Assembly (NCBI RefSeq): GCF_002994445.1
Contig: NZ_MRZJ01000002.1
Span: 124,001 to 188,000, forward strand
Direction: 5' to 3'
DNA: 64,000 nucleotides
Source of the DNA: Staphylococcus simulans
Lineage (GTDB): Bacteria; Bacillota; Bacilli; Staphylococcales; Staphylococcaceae
The notes below the pieces were generated by a model that searched no databases, was not told the DNA's origin, and saw only the letters and a list, made by a program, of their open reading frames with translations. Below are positions 37,129 through 46,212 of the stretch, in pieces (position 1 is the stretch's first letter; each line of letters opens with the position of its first letter). A program made the translations under genes and the position numbers.

Positions 37129-38076
37129 ATGAGCATGTCGATTTATTATCAAACGAAGTCGCAAGGCCTGACAGCGGCACCAACAAGTCAGGCAGTGCCG
37201 AAAGATGCGACAGTTGTTTGGTATGACATTAATGAACCGACAAAAGAAGATAACCAATGTTTATTAAATGATTTTGATTTTAACCCGTTGGAAGTGGATG
37301 ATACGATTCATGCGAATCCGCGGGCAAAATATAAAAACTACCAAAGTTATCAAAACGTTGTCTTTCATCGTATCAACGCTGATGACTTTAAAATCCAAGT
37401 CCTGAACATTTTCATTAAGGACAACTTGTTAATTACGTATCATCATCATAAAATAGAAGAGATTGATACTGTATTGAAACAAGTTAAAGCTCATTATGAT
37501 CAGGATTTAGATTGTGAAGATATTGTATTGTATATTTTAGATCATATCGTAGATAACTATTTCAAATATGTAGATGACCTTTCTGACAAGGTATTTACAT
37601 TTGAGGATGAACACGGTACGGATCGTTCTAATAAATATATGATGGACCATTTGTTTGATTTGCGCTCTGATATGATTAAGATGAACCGTGTGATTATGCC
37701 GATGAAAGAACTGATTGATACATTAGAATATTCAAGCGGTTTAGTCCAAGATAAGCGGCATAAGATGTATATTCAGCATATCAAAGACCATATTGCTAAA
37801 GAAGAAAGCATGTTAAAGACAGCACAAGATATCACAAAGGAAATCAGGGATAATTTCGAATCCTATACGACCTATCGTATGAACCGTGTCATGCAGATAT
37901 TGACAATTGTATCTATGATTTTTATGCCATTAACTTTATTAGCTGGTATCTATGGTATGAACTTTGAATTTATGCCGGAATTGAAATGGCATTACGGCTA
38001 CTTTATGTGTCTCGGACTCATGGTCATTATCACGCTTTGGTGCATCTGGTTCTTCAAACGAAAGAATATGTTGTAA
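37129..38076 (+). CDS. CorA-family divalent cation transporter (second copy)
   Basis: A 315-residue CorA subunit. An N-terminal cytoplasmic domain (WYDINEPTKEDNQCLLNDF) and stalk helices lead to two C-terminal membrane helices with the selectivity loop YGMNFEFMPELKWHYGY. This loop is of the canonical MPEL type, unlike the MNVPLPLNDHSP loop of the first CorA at 12780-13715, so the paralogues may differ in ion choice. The C-terminal tail is basic (FFKRKNML). Ribosome site AGGGAGGAAAG is strong. It is the gene before fni, but a 90-bp gap separates them. Confidence 0.93.
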   Translation: MSMSIYYQTKSQGLTAAPTSQAVPKDATVVWYDINEPTKEDNQCLLNDFDFNPLEVDDTIHANPRAKYKNYQSYQNVVFHRINADDFKIQVLNIFIKDNLLITYHHHKIEEIDTVLKQVKAHYDQDLDCEDIVLYILDHIVDNYFKYVDDLSDKVFTFEDEHGTDRSNKYMMDHLFDLRSDMIKMNRVIMPMKELIDTLEYSSGLVQDKRHKMYIQHIKDHIAKEESMLKTAQDITKEIRDNFESYTTYRMNRVMQILTIVSMIFMPLTLLAGIYGMNFEFMPELKWHYGYFMCLGLMVIITLWCIWFFKRKNML

Positions 38077-38166
38077 AGAAGTGTGAAAATGAACGTAATA
38101 ACTGGAACGTTTTTAGTGAGATTGGTACACTTACACTAATACACGATAGAAAAGAAAGTAGGAAAG

Positions 38167-39210
38167 ATGATGAGTGATTCTAAAAGAGAACAACGAAAAG
38201 ATGATCATGTTAAAATTGCGATGGCACAATCAGACGCACAATTAACTGATTTCGATCGCATCAGATTTGTACACCACTCCATCCCGAGTGTGGATGTGGA
38301 TCAAGTAGACCTTTCTGTTAAATTACCCGATTTCAATTTGAGTTCACCGCTTTATATCAATGCGATGACTGGCGGCAGCGAATGGACAAAACAAATCAAT
38401 GAAAAATTAGCGATTGTCGCAAAGGAAACAGGACTTGCGATGGCAGTCGGCTCTACACATGCCGCATTGCGCAATCCTAAAATGGAATCTACCTTCACAG
38501 TTGCAAGAGAAAAGAATCCGGATGGTATTATTTTCAGCAATGTCGGTGCTGATGTACCTGCAGATCTTGCGAAACAATCTGTAGAGATGCTCAAAGCTGA
38601 TGCCCTTCAAGTGCATGTGAACGCGCCGCAAGAATTAGTGATGCCTGAAGGCAACCGTACTTTTTCTGACTGGATGAATAATATAAACCGCATTGTAAAG
38701 ACAGTAGATGTTCCAGTGATTGTAAAAGAAGTCGGCTTTGGTATGAGCAGAGAAACAATGGAAGCGTTGAATGAGATCGGTGTACAGTACGTTGATGTCA
38801 GCGGCCGTGGAGGTACTAACTTTGTCAGTATCGAAAATGAACGCCGTGATTTAAAAGATATGTCTTATCTTCAAAATTGGGGCCAATCTACAGTGGAATC
38901 TTTGCTTGAAAGCAAAATCGTTCAAAGTCATATGTCTGTATTTGCGAGCGGTGGTGTACGCAACCCGTTTGACGCAATAAAATGTTTAGCATTAGGCGCA
39001 GATGCTGTGGGCATGTCTCGTCCGTTCTTAGAACAAGTTGAAAACAACGGTGTAGAACAAACAATAGAGTATGTCGAAGCATTTATAGAACAAATGAAGA
39101 AAATTGCAGTAATGGCGAATGTGCCGAATATCGAAGCCATTCATAATTTAGAAGTAATTTATGATCAAAGCCTGCAAAATTGGATACAGCAGCGCAATTT
39201 AAATCAATAA
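38167..39210 (+). CDS. fni: Type 2 isopentenyl-diphosphate isomerase
   Basis: A 347-residue FMN- and NADPH-dependent enzyme that interconverts isopentenyl and dimethylallyl diphosphate, the step after the mevalonate pathway. It is a TIM barrel with the family motifs [15 protein letters not shown] (phosphate/flavin region, about 60-74), [30 protein letters not shown] and [30 protein letters not shown]. Length equals known Fni proteins. Two adjacent ATG codons (38167, 38170) follow AGGAAAG. Unlinked to mvaS-mvaC-mvaA by 31 kb, but part of the same pathway. Confidence 0.96.
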   Translation: MMSDSKREQRKDDHVKIAMAQSDAQLTDFDRIRFVHHSIPSVDVDQVDLSVKLPDFNLSSPLYINAMTGGSEWTKQINEKLAIVAKETGLAMAVGSTHAALRNPKMESTFTVAREKNPDGIIFSNVGADVPADLAKQSVEMLKADALQVHVNAPQELVMPEGNRTFSDWMNNINRIVKTVDVPVIVKEVGFGMSRETMEALNEIGVQYVDVSGRGGTNFVSIENERRDLKDMSYLQNWGQSTVESLLESKIVQSHMSVFASGGVRNPFDAIKCLALGADAVGMSRPFLEQVENNGVEQTIEYVEAFIEQMKKIAVMANVPNIEAIHNLEVIYDQSLQNWIQQRNLNQ

Positions 39211-39238
39211 GCAAAACTTTTCGTTTAAACATAAGGAG

Positions 39239-39274
39239 AGCGGTTCAACTGGTAGAGGGTTGAACCGCTTTTTA
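39239..39274 (+). terminator. Terminator of fni
   Basis: Perfect arms AGCGGTTCAAC (39239-39249) and GTTGAACCGCT (39259-39269), followed by T. Confidence 0.85.
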
Positions 39275-39568
39275 AGTAACAAATTGGTTTTAGTATGGGC
39301 AATCACGAAGAGCAAGACAATGGTTTGCTCTGGTAACGCTTACACTAATTATAAGACATTATTTTGCGTAAAGCAATTAGAACATAAAAAATAAATTGAA
39401 AATATGAAATAAAAACACTGTAAAATAACTTAAAGGATAAATGCTTCAAAATAGTACAAAGTGGAAACATTTGGATATATTAAAGGTGAAAACTGACATT
39501 CAAATTTTTAAAAATCCATGTTAATTTTATGACATATATGATTTCTATGTCGTAAAGGAGGCGTTGAA
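39275..39568. other. Intergenic region between fni and an unknown gene
   Basis: AT-rich, without an ORF of note. A hairpin AGAGCAA/TTGCTCT (about 39309-39331) is followed by a weak cre-like sequence TGGTAACGCTTACA (39331-39344, about 12 of 14 consensus positions). No convincing promoter was identified. Confidence 0.5.
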
Positions 39569-40066
39569 GTGGGGCCGAGTTATTCACAATTAAAAGAAAC
39601 TGTATCAGCGAAACCATTGTCTAAAGAGGAGGCACCTTTCCTGCACTACTATGATTTTAATGTGTCCGATCCAAGACGGGGTATTTGTGCAGAAAAGTTA
39701 TTAAATAATTGGAACACAGCAGTTGGTGTCAACATCAACACAAATATTATTACGGCTGAACAGTACTTTTCTTTAGAACAGTTAGAAGATAATGTGAAAT
39801 ATCATTTAGTTGTTATAACACCTAAGACGAACACCGCTATGATTATTGACTTGAACAAAGAAATACGTTTTGAACTCGCAAATGCTGAGGAGAAATATAT
39901 TTATGATGTTTCAGATTATCTTAAATGCGGTGAGAATCATATATATGCCGCATTTTTAAGCCGTCAACTTACGGACATTAAAATTAGAGATAAAGAAACA
40001 ACAAACATAGATTGTTACATCTTAAAAGAATATTTTGGCCGATACGAAGCAGCACACCCATGTTAA
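39569..40066 (+). CDS. Hypothetical protein upstream of nrdDG
   Basis: A 165-residue soluble protein I do not recognise. It starts at GTG 39569, supported by the strong site AAAGGAGGCG eight bases before. Four cysteines are at 40, 120, 149 and 165, the last being the C-terminal residue (AAHPC). Beta-rich segments (VKYHLVVITPKTNTAMIIDL, IYAAFLSRQLTDIKIR) suggest an alpha/beta domain. No signal peptide or membrane helix. It is isolated, with about 360 bp before it and about 320 bp after it, so an operon with nrdDG is unlikely. Confidence 0.75.
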   Translation: MGPSYSQLKETVSAKPLSKEEAPFLHYYDFNVSDPRRGICAEKLLNNWNTAVGVNINTNIITAEQYFSLEQLEDNVKYHLVVITPKTNTAMIIDLNKEIRFELANAEEKYIYDVSDYLKCGENHIYAAFLSRQLTDIKIRDKETTNIDCYILKEYFGRYEAAHPC

Positions 40067-40183
40067 CAAGCAATGGCCTATATCATTGAACGTGACCCAC
40101 TTCATGTCCGTAATTATTAACACATGTGTTTTCATGTAATTTGACAGTATAAAAGATACGGCACTGCCGATTTATCGGGAAAT

Positions 40184-40221
40184 AGGAGGTGATTGCTTAT
40201 TGAAGCGGTCACCTCCTTTTT
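40184..40221 (+). terminator. Terminator-like hairpin with a Shine-Dalgarno-complementary stem
   Basis: AGGAGGTGA (40184-40192) pairs with TCACCTCCT (40209-40217), and inside GCTT pairs with AAGC, giving a near-continuous stem with G-T pairs followed by T. The left arm equals a perfect Shine-Dalgarno sequence and the right arm resembles the 3' end of 16S rRNA. It lies 120 bp after the unknown 165-residue gene. Confidence 0.75.
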
Positions 40222-40326
40222 GCAAAACAAAATGCTGAAATAAATAGAATGGATGAAAATATAACCTTCATAATTAAGCCATAACATTTTGACATCTCTG
40301 TTAACAGTCATGTTAAAACCTCCTAA

Positions 40327-40373
40327 TTCCTACATATTGTGGTAATTTAGTATTTAGAACACAATATATAGTG
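40327..40373. promoter_or_regulatory. Tandem NrdR boxes upstream of nrdDG
   Basis: ACACAATATATAGTG (40359-40373) is a good match to the NrdR box as known in bacteria (acaCwAtATaTwGTGt). A weaker copy (40327-40341, CATATTGTG core) lies exactly 32 bp upstream, three helical turns, the spacing expected for cooperative NrdR binding. The strong box is just before the ribosome site of nrdD. Confidence 0.65.
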
Positions 40374-40389
40374 AAGAAGGGGCGTTAAT

Positions 40390-42237
40390 ATGTTGAAGTT
40401 AGAAGAAAGCTTAAGTCGTTTAATCGATAAAGATCCGACTGTGGTGAATGAAAATGCGAATAAAGATAGTGCAACCTTTACAACAATGCGGGATTTGACT
40501 GCTGGGGTAGTTTCTAAATCTTATGCTTTAGAACATCTATTGCCAAAACATGTTGCAGAGGCGCACTTAAGCGGTGATATTCATTTCCATGATTTAGATT
40601 ATCATCCATTTCAACCTTTGACGAATTGCTGCTTGATTGATATTAAAGGCATGTTGGATAAAGGCTTTGAAATCGGCAATGCGCAAGTAGATCCGCCGAA
40701 GTCTATTCAAACAGCGACTGCACAAATTGTGCAGATTATCGCAAACGTTTCAAGCAGTCAATATGGCGGCTGTACAGTTGACCGTATTGATGAAGTATTG
40801 AGCCGATATGCAAAGTGCAATGCAGACAAACATCGCAAAATCGGAGAAGCATTTGTTTATCCGGACAAATTAGAGGCTTATGTCCAAAAACAAACAGAAA
40901 AAGATATTAAAGATGCGATGCAAAGTTTAGAATATGAAATTAATACATTATATACCTCAAATGGGCAAACACCTTTTGTCACATTAGGATTTGGTTTAGG
41001 CACGGATACATATAGCCGCATGATTCAAAAAGCGATTTTAAAAACGCGTATCCAAGGTTTAGGACATCATCACGTGACTGCTATTTTCCCTAAACTCGTA
41101 TTCTCAATTAAAAAAGGTGTCAACTTTGCGCCTGAAGATAAGAACTATGATATTAAACAATTAGCTTTAGAATGTTCAACGAAACGTATGTATCCGGACA
41201 TTTTAAATTATGATAAAACAGTAGAAATTTTAGGCGACTTCAAAGCGCCGATGGGCTGCCGTTCATTCTTACCTGCATGGTGCAATGAAGAGGGCGAATT
41301 TGAAAACAGCGGCCGATGCAACTTAGGTGTTGTGACATTGAATGTTCCGCGTATTGCGTTAGAAACAAAAGGCGATATGGCTGCGTTTTGGCGTTTATTA
41401 GATGCACGTATGGCACTCGTACACGATGCTTTAGTTTATCGCATTGAACGTATTCGTTCCGTAATTCCTAATAACGCACCGATATTATATAAAAGCGGCG
41501 CATTCCACCGACGTTTGACTGAAGATGAGAATGTCATGGATTTATTTACAAAGCAGCGTGCGACAATTTCAATCGGCTATATCGGTTTATATGAAGCCGC
41601 AACAGTATTCTATGGACCGAATTGGGAAACAAATCCAGAAGCGAAAACATTCACATTGGATATTTTGCGTCGAATGAAAGATTTCCAATATCAATGGACA
41701 GAAGAGAATGACATCTTCTTTAGTTTGTATAGCACACCTAGCGAATCATTGACAGATCGCTTCTGTCGTTTAGATACAGAGCGATTCGGATTAATTCCTG
41801 ATATTACCGATAAAGGCTATTATCAAAATTCTTTCCATTATGATGTGCGTAAAGCTGTATCGCCGTTTGAAAAACTGGATTTTGAAAAAGACTATCCGTT
41901 CCTAGCGAGCGGAGGATATATTCATTATTGCGAGTATCCTAAATTAACACATAATACCAAAGCACTAGAAGCAGTCTGGGACTATGCTTATGAAAAAGTC
42001 AGCTATTTAGGTACGAATGCGCCGATAGATAAATGCTATGAATGCGGCTTTGAAGGTGAATTCGATACGACTGCACACGGTTTTGAATGTCCGCACTGCC
42101 AAAACCACAATCCAGATACAGTAGATGTAGTTAAAAGAACGTGCGGCTATTTAGGTAATCCGGTTCAAAGACCTACGATTGAAGGCAGACATAAAGAAAT
42201 TGCGGCACGTGTCAAACACATGAAAGGTACAGAGTAA
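40390..42237 (+). CDS. nrdD: Anaerobic ribonucleoside-triphosphate reductase
   Basis: A 615-residue class III reductase that makes deoxynucleotides in the absence of oxygen, using a glycyl radical and formate. The radical Gly586 lies in KRTCGYLGNP near the C-terminus. A zinc site is formed by CYECG and CPHC (about 555-580). The active-site region includes GGCTVDRIDE and NSGRCNLGVVTLNVPRIALE with the conserved cysteine. A separate ATP-cone domain is not obvious at the short N-terminus. nrdG follows after two bases. Probable NrdR boxes precede it. Confidence 0.97.
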   Translation: MLKLEESLSRLIDKDPTVVNENANKDSATFTTMRDLTAGVVSKSYALEHLLPKHVAEAHLSGDIHFHDLDYHPFQPLTNCCLIDIKGMLDKGFEIGNAQVDPPKSIQTATAQIVQIIANVSSSQYGGCTVDRIDEVLSRYAKCNADKHRKIGEAFVYPDKLEAYVQKQTEKDIKDAMQSLEYEINTLYTSNGQTPFVTLGFGLGTDTYSRMIQKAILKTRIQGLGHHHVTAIFPKLVFSIKKGVNFAPEDKNYDIKQLALECSTKRMYPDILNYDKTVEILGDFKAPMGCRSFLPAWCNEEGEFENSGRCNLGVVTLNVPRIALETKGDMAAFWRLLDARMALVHDALVYRIERIRSVIPNNAPILYKSGAFHRRLTEDENVMDLFTKQRATISIGYIGLYEAATVFYGPNWETNPEAKTFTLDILRRMKDFQYQWTEENDIFFSLYSTPSESLTDRFCRLDTERFGLIPDITDKGYYQNSFHYDVRKAVSPFEKLDFEKDYPFLASGGYIHYCEYPKLTHNTKALEAVWDYAYEKVSYLGTNAPIDKCYECGFEGEFDTTAHGFECPHCQNHNPDTVDVVKRTCGYLGNPVQRPTIEGRHKEIAARVKHMKGTE

Positions 42238-42239
42238 CA

Positions 42240-42773
42240 ATGCTGTATGCACAAGTTGAAACAGGAAAAGGATATATTGCTAAGATTGAAAAAGAGTCTT
42301 TTGTCGATGGCGAAGGAGTGCGATGCAGTGTTTATGTTTCCGGATGTCCATTTGCATGCGAAGGTTGTTATAACAAAGCAGCACAAAACTTTACTTATGG
42401 CACGCCGTATTCAGAAACAACACTTGAAACTATCCTTGATTACTGTGAACCTGAGTATATTTCTGGTTTAAGTATTTTAGGCGGAGAACCTTTCTGTAAT
42501 ATGGACATTGTTTTGCCGCTGATTGAAGCGTTCAGAGCACGTTTTAAACAAAGTAAGACTATTTGGGTTTGGACAGGGTTTATGTATGAAAATTTAAAAG
42601 AAAATACAAAACAGCGAAAGAAAGCTTTAAGTATGATTGATGTTTTAGTAGATGGTCCGTTTGTTCAAGCACTTTACCAGCCAGGTCTTGCTTTTAAAGG
42701 GTCTTATAATCAAAGAGTGATTGATGTACCAGCTTCGCTAAAAACGCACTCTATCCGAACACTCGAAGCTTAA
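42240..42773 (+). CDS. nrdG: Anaerobic ribonucleotide reductase activating protein
   Basis: A 177-residue radical SAM enzyme that creates the glycyl radical on NrdD. The cluster motif CPFACEGC uses Cys36, Cys40 and Cys43 (CX3CX2C). It is followed by LSILGGEPFCNMDIVLP (SAM-binding GGEP) and KTIWVWTGFMYENL. Only two bases separate its ATG from the nrdD stop, so translation is coupled. Its ribosome site lies within the end of nrdD (AAAGG). Confidence 0.96.
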   Translation: MLYAQVETGKGYIAKIEKESFVDGEGVRCSVYVSGCPFACEGCYNKAAQNFTYGTPYSETTLETILDYCEPEYISGLSILGGEPFCNMDIVLPLIEAFRARFKQSKTIWVWTGFMYENLKENTKQRKKALSMIDVLVDGPFVQALYQPGLAFKGSYNQRVIDVPASLKTHSIRTLEA

Positions 42774-42833
42774 ACTTTACGTATAGCGAAGGTTTTAAGT
42801 AACGTGGGAAATATAAATATGAAAAATACAAAA

Positions 42834-42871
42834 GAAGCGGTCTTGCTCGATATATGGGCAAGACCGCTTTT
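42834..42871. terminator. Bidirectional terminator after nrdG
   Basis: Perfect arms AAGCGGTCTTGC (42835-42846) and GCAAGACCGCTT (42858-42869), with T-rich exits. Confidence 0.85.
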
Positions 42872-42883
42872 ATTCGTTGTGTA

Positions 42884-43498
42884 TTAAGATTGCCATGTCG
42901 TTTCAGAAGGACGCATCTCTGATTTCTTCATACGAGAGACATAAGGATTGCCTTCCACTGTAAAACGTAAAGGTTTATGTGTCCATTCGCCTTTATTAGG
43001 AATACCGATACGCGGACTTTCGACAATATGTTTAGGATATTTGCGTTCTTTTAAATTAATGGACAGAGGACCTTCATTCAATTTGAATCCATCTAAGGCC
43101 ATGGTCATATTAAAGGCACGTGTCCATTTGCCTGGACCATTAGTTAAATCAATTCCGTCTTTGCCGTTTCTGTTTTCAATCATTTGATCCGTAACAAATT
43201 CAGGTTCTACCGCACGAATAAGAACGCCTTGCGGCTCACCTGCAAGCTGTGTTACAAAATTGATAAGCAAATGGGTATGCATGACATGAGCGTAAATCGT
43301 GCCCCCTTCTTTATACATGGATTGTACGCGCGGGGTATTGCGGCGGTTATAGCTGTGAGCAGCTTGGTCTATTGCGCCTAAGTAAGCTTCTGTTTCAACG
43401 ATGTAACCAGAAAATTGATGAGTACCATCATCAAATTCAATTTTAACCCCAAGTAAATCTCGCGCAATTTCTGGTGTTGTACGATGAACAAAATCCAT
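42884..43498 (-). CDS. 3-methyladenine DNA glycosylase (AAG/MPG family)
   Basis: A 204-residue base-excision repair enzyme that removes alkylated purines. Family blocks are [58 protein letters not shown] with the catalytic glutamate in [28 protein letters not shown], and [13 protein letters not shown] start at 43498 ([10 protein letters not shown]), which has AAGGAGGCAG seven bases upstream and gives the normal family length of about 200; the longer in-frame start at 43564 would add 22 unlikely residues. Monocistronic and convergent with nrdG. Confidence 0.93.
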   Translation of the reverse strand: MDFVHRTTPEIARDLLGVKIEFDDGTHQFSGYIVETEAYLGAIDQAAHSYNRRNTPRVQSMYKEGGTIYAHVMHTHLLINFVTQLAGEPQGVLIRAVEPEFVTDQMIENRNGKDGIDLTNGPGKWTRAFNMTMALDGFKLNEGPLSINLKERKYPKHIVESPRIGIPNKGEWTHKPLRFTVEGNPYVSRMKKSEMRPSETTWQS

Positions 43499-43752
43499 GT
43501 TCTGCCTCCTTGATTTGTGAATGTGGTACTTCTTATTGTACGAGAAGTGAACAAGGAAAGACAATGTTTCAGTTCAAAAATAGGTTTTGTAAAATTTGTA
43601 AAGTTATCTAAAAGGAATTTTTATTTTTAATCAACTCTGTTATGATAAAAAAGACTAGTTTTAGTTAACTATTAGTTTTTAAAATGCTTAATAGTAAAGT
43701 AATGTAATACATAAATCGTAACCGCAATAAAAATAAGAGGGGGGTAAACGTA

Positions 43753-44355
43753 ATGATAAAACGTGTGGGATTCAAAGAAGCTTTTAAACGCTTTTGGAAG
43801 AATTATGTTAATTTCAAAGGAAGGGCAACACGTTCTGAGTATTGGTATATGGCGCTCTGGATATTGATTATGTATATTCCAGCCTTTGTTCTAGGATTCT
43901 TTGCATTTATTTTTATATTTTCAGGGGCAATTGGAGATTCTGGCGGTATTGCATTGACAGGCTTTATCTTCTTAATCATTGCGCTGATTTTATATATAGG
44001 GCTGGCACTCGCCTTATTTATTCCATCCTATGCACTGTTAACCAGACGCTTCCATGATACAGGAAGAACAATGGTAATACCGATTATCTTTTTTGTGATG
44101 AGTATCATCATTAATTTTATAAATTATTTTGATGGTTCATCAGCGCAGTCGTCAGGTTTTACGGCAGGTACAATTTTTTATTTGATTTTTACAGTGATTT
44201 ACTTTGGTATTTCAATCTATGTGTTTGTAATTGCATGTTTACCAAGTAAAGAACAAGATAATAAATATGGCCGCAGTCCTTATATTCGACCAAATCATGT
44301 ACCTCAAAGTGAATTTGATCAAGCACATACTCGCAGCAATACATCAGATTTATAA
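43753..44355 (+). CDS. DUF805-family membrane protein A
   Basis: A 200-residue DUF805 protein with about four membrane helices. The N-terminal FKRFWKNYVNFKGRATRSEYWYMALW is the diagnostic DUF805 block. The second block, LLTRRFHDTGRTMVIPI, follows the second and third helices. The tail ends ACLPSKEQDNKYGRSPYIRPN, matching the usual QxxNKYG motif. The extra glycine/isoleucine-rich helix pair makes it longer than its neighbour. Function unknown in the family. Ribosome site AGAGGGGGG is unusually long in G. It is followed 180 bp later by a paralogue. Confidence 0.9.
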   Translation: MIKRVGFKEAFKRFWKNYVNFKGRATRSEYWYMALWILIMYIPAFVLGFFAFIFIFSGAIGDSGGIALTGFIFLIIALILYIGLALALFIPSYALLTRRFHDTGRTMVIPIIFFVMSIIINFINYFDGSSAQSSGFTAGTIFYLIFTVIYFGISIYVFVIACLPSKEQDNKYGRSPYIRPNHVPQSEFDQAHTRSNTSDL

Positions 44356-44471
44356 GATTTATATGTTTGAGCTGCCAGTTGTTTCAAGCTGTAAAAGAAA
44401 CAATAAATAGAGCCTTGAACCGATTGGACAGTGATGCACCAGTATGATAAACCTATAACATACAATGACAT

Positions 44472-44505
44472 AAGGCGATGTTTTCGATGAAAACGTCGCC
44501 TTTTT
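44472..44505 (+). terminator. Terminator or attenuator hairpin between the DUF805 genes
   Basis: AAGGCGATGTTTTC (44472-44485) pairs with GAAAACGTCGCCTT (44489-44502) with one mismatch, then T. The RBS of the next gene follows only about 15 bases later, leaving no room for a separate promoter. Confidence 0.8.
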
Positions 44506-44533
44506 GTTCATAAATATATTTAGGAGGCTAATA

Positions 44534-45043
44534 ATGGAAGAACAAGCAAGTAAACGTGTGGGCTTCGTTGAAGCCTTTAAATTATTTTGGCAAAACTACT
44601 TTAATTTTCAAGGCAGATCACGCAGATCTGAATATTGGTTTTGGATATTATGGATGGTAATATTCGAGCTGGTACTTGGCGGTATTGATGGGGTACTCAT
44701 CGCAACTAAAATAGTAGAATCAGGTTCTGGTTTAAGTGTGGTATTAATTTTTGAACTTATTACATTGATTCCGCTATTTGCGCTGACGACAAGACGCTTT
44801 CATGATACGGGAAGAAATATTGTTGTACCGGCAATCTATTTCGTTGTATGGCTGATTTCATTATTGATACAGCTCTTTTTCCAAGGTCAAGTGAATGTTG
44901 TGATTGATCGTATTATTGATATTATAATGATTATCTTTGGTATCTATATTTTAGTAGTATCATTCCTTCAAAGCGATAAGGGACAAAACAAATATGGTTC
45001 TGAGCCGGTAGGACAAGGTTACCGCAAACCTTCACATCAATAA
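44534..45043 (+). CDS. DUF805-family membrane protein B
   Basis: A 169-residue paralogue of the preceding gene. FKLFWQNYFNFQGRSRRSEYWFWILWM and LTTRRFHDTGRNIVVPAIYF repeat the two DUF805 blocks, and the tail reads LQSDKGQNKYGSEPVG. Start ATG 44534 follows AGGAGGCTAATA. The two proteins share sequence only in the family motifs and differ in loop lengths, so the duplication is old. A terminator-like hairpin directly before the gene suggests attenuation or read-through control. Confidence 0.9.
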   Translation: MEEQASKRVGFVEAFKLFWQNYFNFQGRSRRSEYWFWILWMVIFELVLGGIDGVLIATKIVESGSGLSVVLIFELITLIPLFALTTRRFHDTGRNIVVPAIYFVVWLISLLIQLFFQGQVNVVIDRIIDIIMIIFGIYILVVSFLQSDKGQNKYGSEPVGQGYRKPSHQ

Positions 45044-45062
45044 TTAAATACAATGATGAACT

Positions 45063-45100
45063 ATAGACGGTGTTCTCTTCAGAGAATAGCGTCTATTTTT
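45063..45100 (+). terminator. Terminator of DUF805 gene B
   Basis: Imperfect hairpin ATAGACG..TTCTC / GAGAA..CGTCTAT (45063-45096), then T. Confidence 0.8.
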
Positions 45101-45193
45101 AATGGTTTTGATAACTATTGATGTCATTTTGACTAATATAGTTGTCAAAATGACCAATATCATATAGTATTTAATGTGACGGAGGTAAAGTAA

Positions 45194-45400
45194 ATGAAAA
45201 CAAGAGTAAAAGAGTTGCGGGCGCGAGAGGGGTTGAATCAAACCCAACTGGCAAAAAAAGCAGGTATTTCTCGTCAAACAGTATCTTTGATTGAGCGAAA
45301 TGAGTTCATGCCTTCCGTACTTACAGCAGCTAAGATTGCACGAATATTCGGTGAAAGTATTGAAGACATATTTATCTTTGAGGAGGAGGATTATGAATAA
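45194..45400 (+). CDS. Small XRE-family regulator
   Basis: A 68-residue Cro/CI-type helix-turn-helix protein consisting of little more than the DNA-binding domain: RVKELRAREGLNQTQLAKKAGISRQTVSLIERNEFMPSVLTAAKIARIFGESIEDIF. The end (EDIFIFEEEDYE) is of the YozG/YobD type common in Firmicutes. GGAGGT ribosome site. The stop overlaps the start of the next gene by eight bases, so the regulator and a membrane partner are co-translated, a frequent arrangement in which the regulator controls its own operon. Confidence 0.9.
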   Translation: MKTRVKELRAREGLNQTQLAKKAGISRQTVSLIERNEFMPSVLTAAKIARIFGESIEDIFIFEEEDYE

Positions 45401-46115
45401 AAAGAAAAATCATTTCATATATGGGCTTAAGCTATTAATTGGAGCACTGATAGGTTTTTTTGGTGTCTATTTTTTTGAGTATTTAAGCGGACAATCCCAG
45501 ATTCAACTATTTGATTTTAGACGTACCATGGTTGCGACAATCATCACACTGATAATTGTGTTGTTAATAGGTGGTTGGATGGTCAATCAGCTGCATCAAG
45601 CAAAAAAGTATAAATTGTTATCTGAAGAAGATGAAATACATGCGGATGATTACGATAATCGTTTTAACCAATACTTATTTACTGCTAGTATTTTAATTTA
45701 CATCTGTGTATTTATCGTATTAGCAAATATGATACTAGCAACTGTATTGAAAGATGGAGACAATTTTTGGGAGATGACTGTCATCCCATTTATAGTCTAC
45801 GTTATTTTCAACTTAATCTATCAAATCTATATTCCAAAACTAGATCAAAAACTGCCTAAGTTTAATGATTCTCGATATGTAGACAAATTGATTGGGGCTA
45901 TGGATGAAGGTGAGAAGCATGTCACTTATTCTGCTTTATTCAAGTTGTTCCATTTTAATTTATCAGCATTAATCATAATCATTGTAGTTTTAGTATTTTA
46001 TTCAGCCATAACCGAAAATCCCCAAACATTGGCTTTAGCTATTGTGTTTGTACTTTTTGTGTACAACGTAAGTTATTATTACTCAAAAATTCATAAATAT
46101 TATAAAAGCAAGTGA
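45393..46115 (+). CDS. Membrane protein coupled to an XRE regulator, DUF3169-like
   Basis: A 240-residue protein with six predicted helices in pairs (about 10-28, 48-66, 98-118, 124-145, 190-208, 213-230). The charged stretch between helices 2 and 3 (QAKKYKLLSEEDEIHADDYDNRFNQY) is cytoplasmic. The design resembles DUF3169 proteins found behind small XRE regulators. The start at 45393 is backed by GAGGAGG and overlaps the regulator gene; a longer in-frame start at 45291 would lie wholly inside that gene. Substrate or role unknown. The ABC transporter that follows after about 100 bp may belong to the same response. Confidence 0.8.
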   Translation: MNKKKNHFIYGLKLLIGALIGFFGVYFFEYLSGQSQIQLFDFRRTMVATIITLIIVLLIGGWMVNQLHQAKKYKLLSEEDEIHADDYDNRFNQYLFTASILIYICVFIVLANMILATVLKDGDNFWEMTVIPFIVYVIFNLIYQIYIPKLDQKLPKFNDSRYVDKLIGAMDEGEKHVTYSALFKLFHFNLSALIIIIVVLVFYSAITENPQTLALAIVFVLFVYNVSYYYSKIHKYYKSK

Positions 46116-46212
46116 TTGTAAATTTTAGATACACCTTTTGTAAAAAGTATCAATGTATGAATAATTAATTGTATAATCATTTTAATCATATCAAACGCTA
46201 GGAGTGACTGTT

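Noticed and set aside
40196..40236. Possible type I (Fst-like) toxin next to the SD-like hairpin
   Set aside because: The only ORF from the nearby TTG is 12 codons without the hydrophobic segment and charged tail of Fst toxins; none was found on the other strand.
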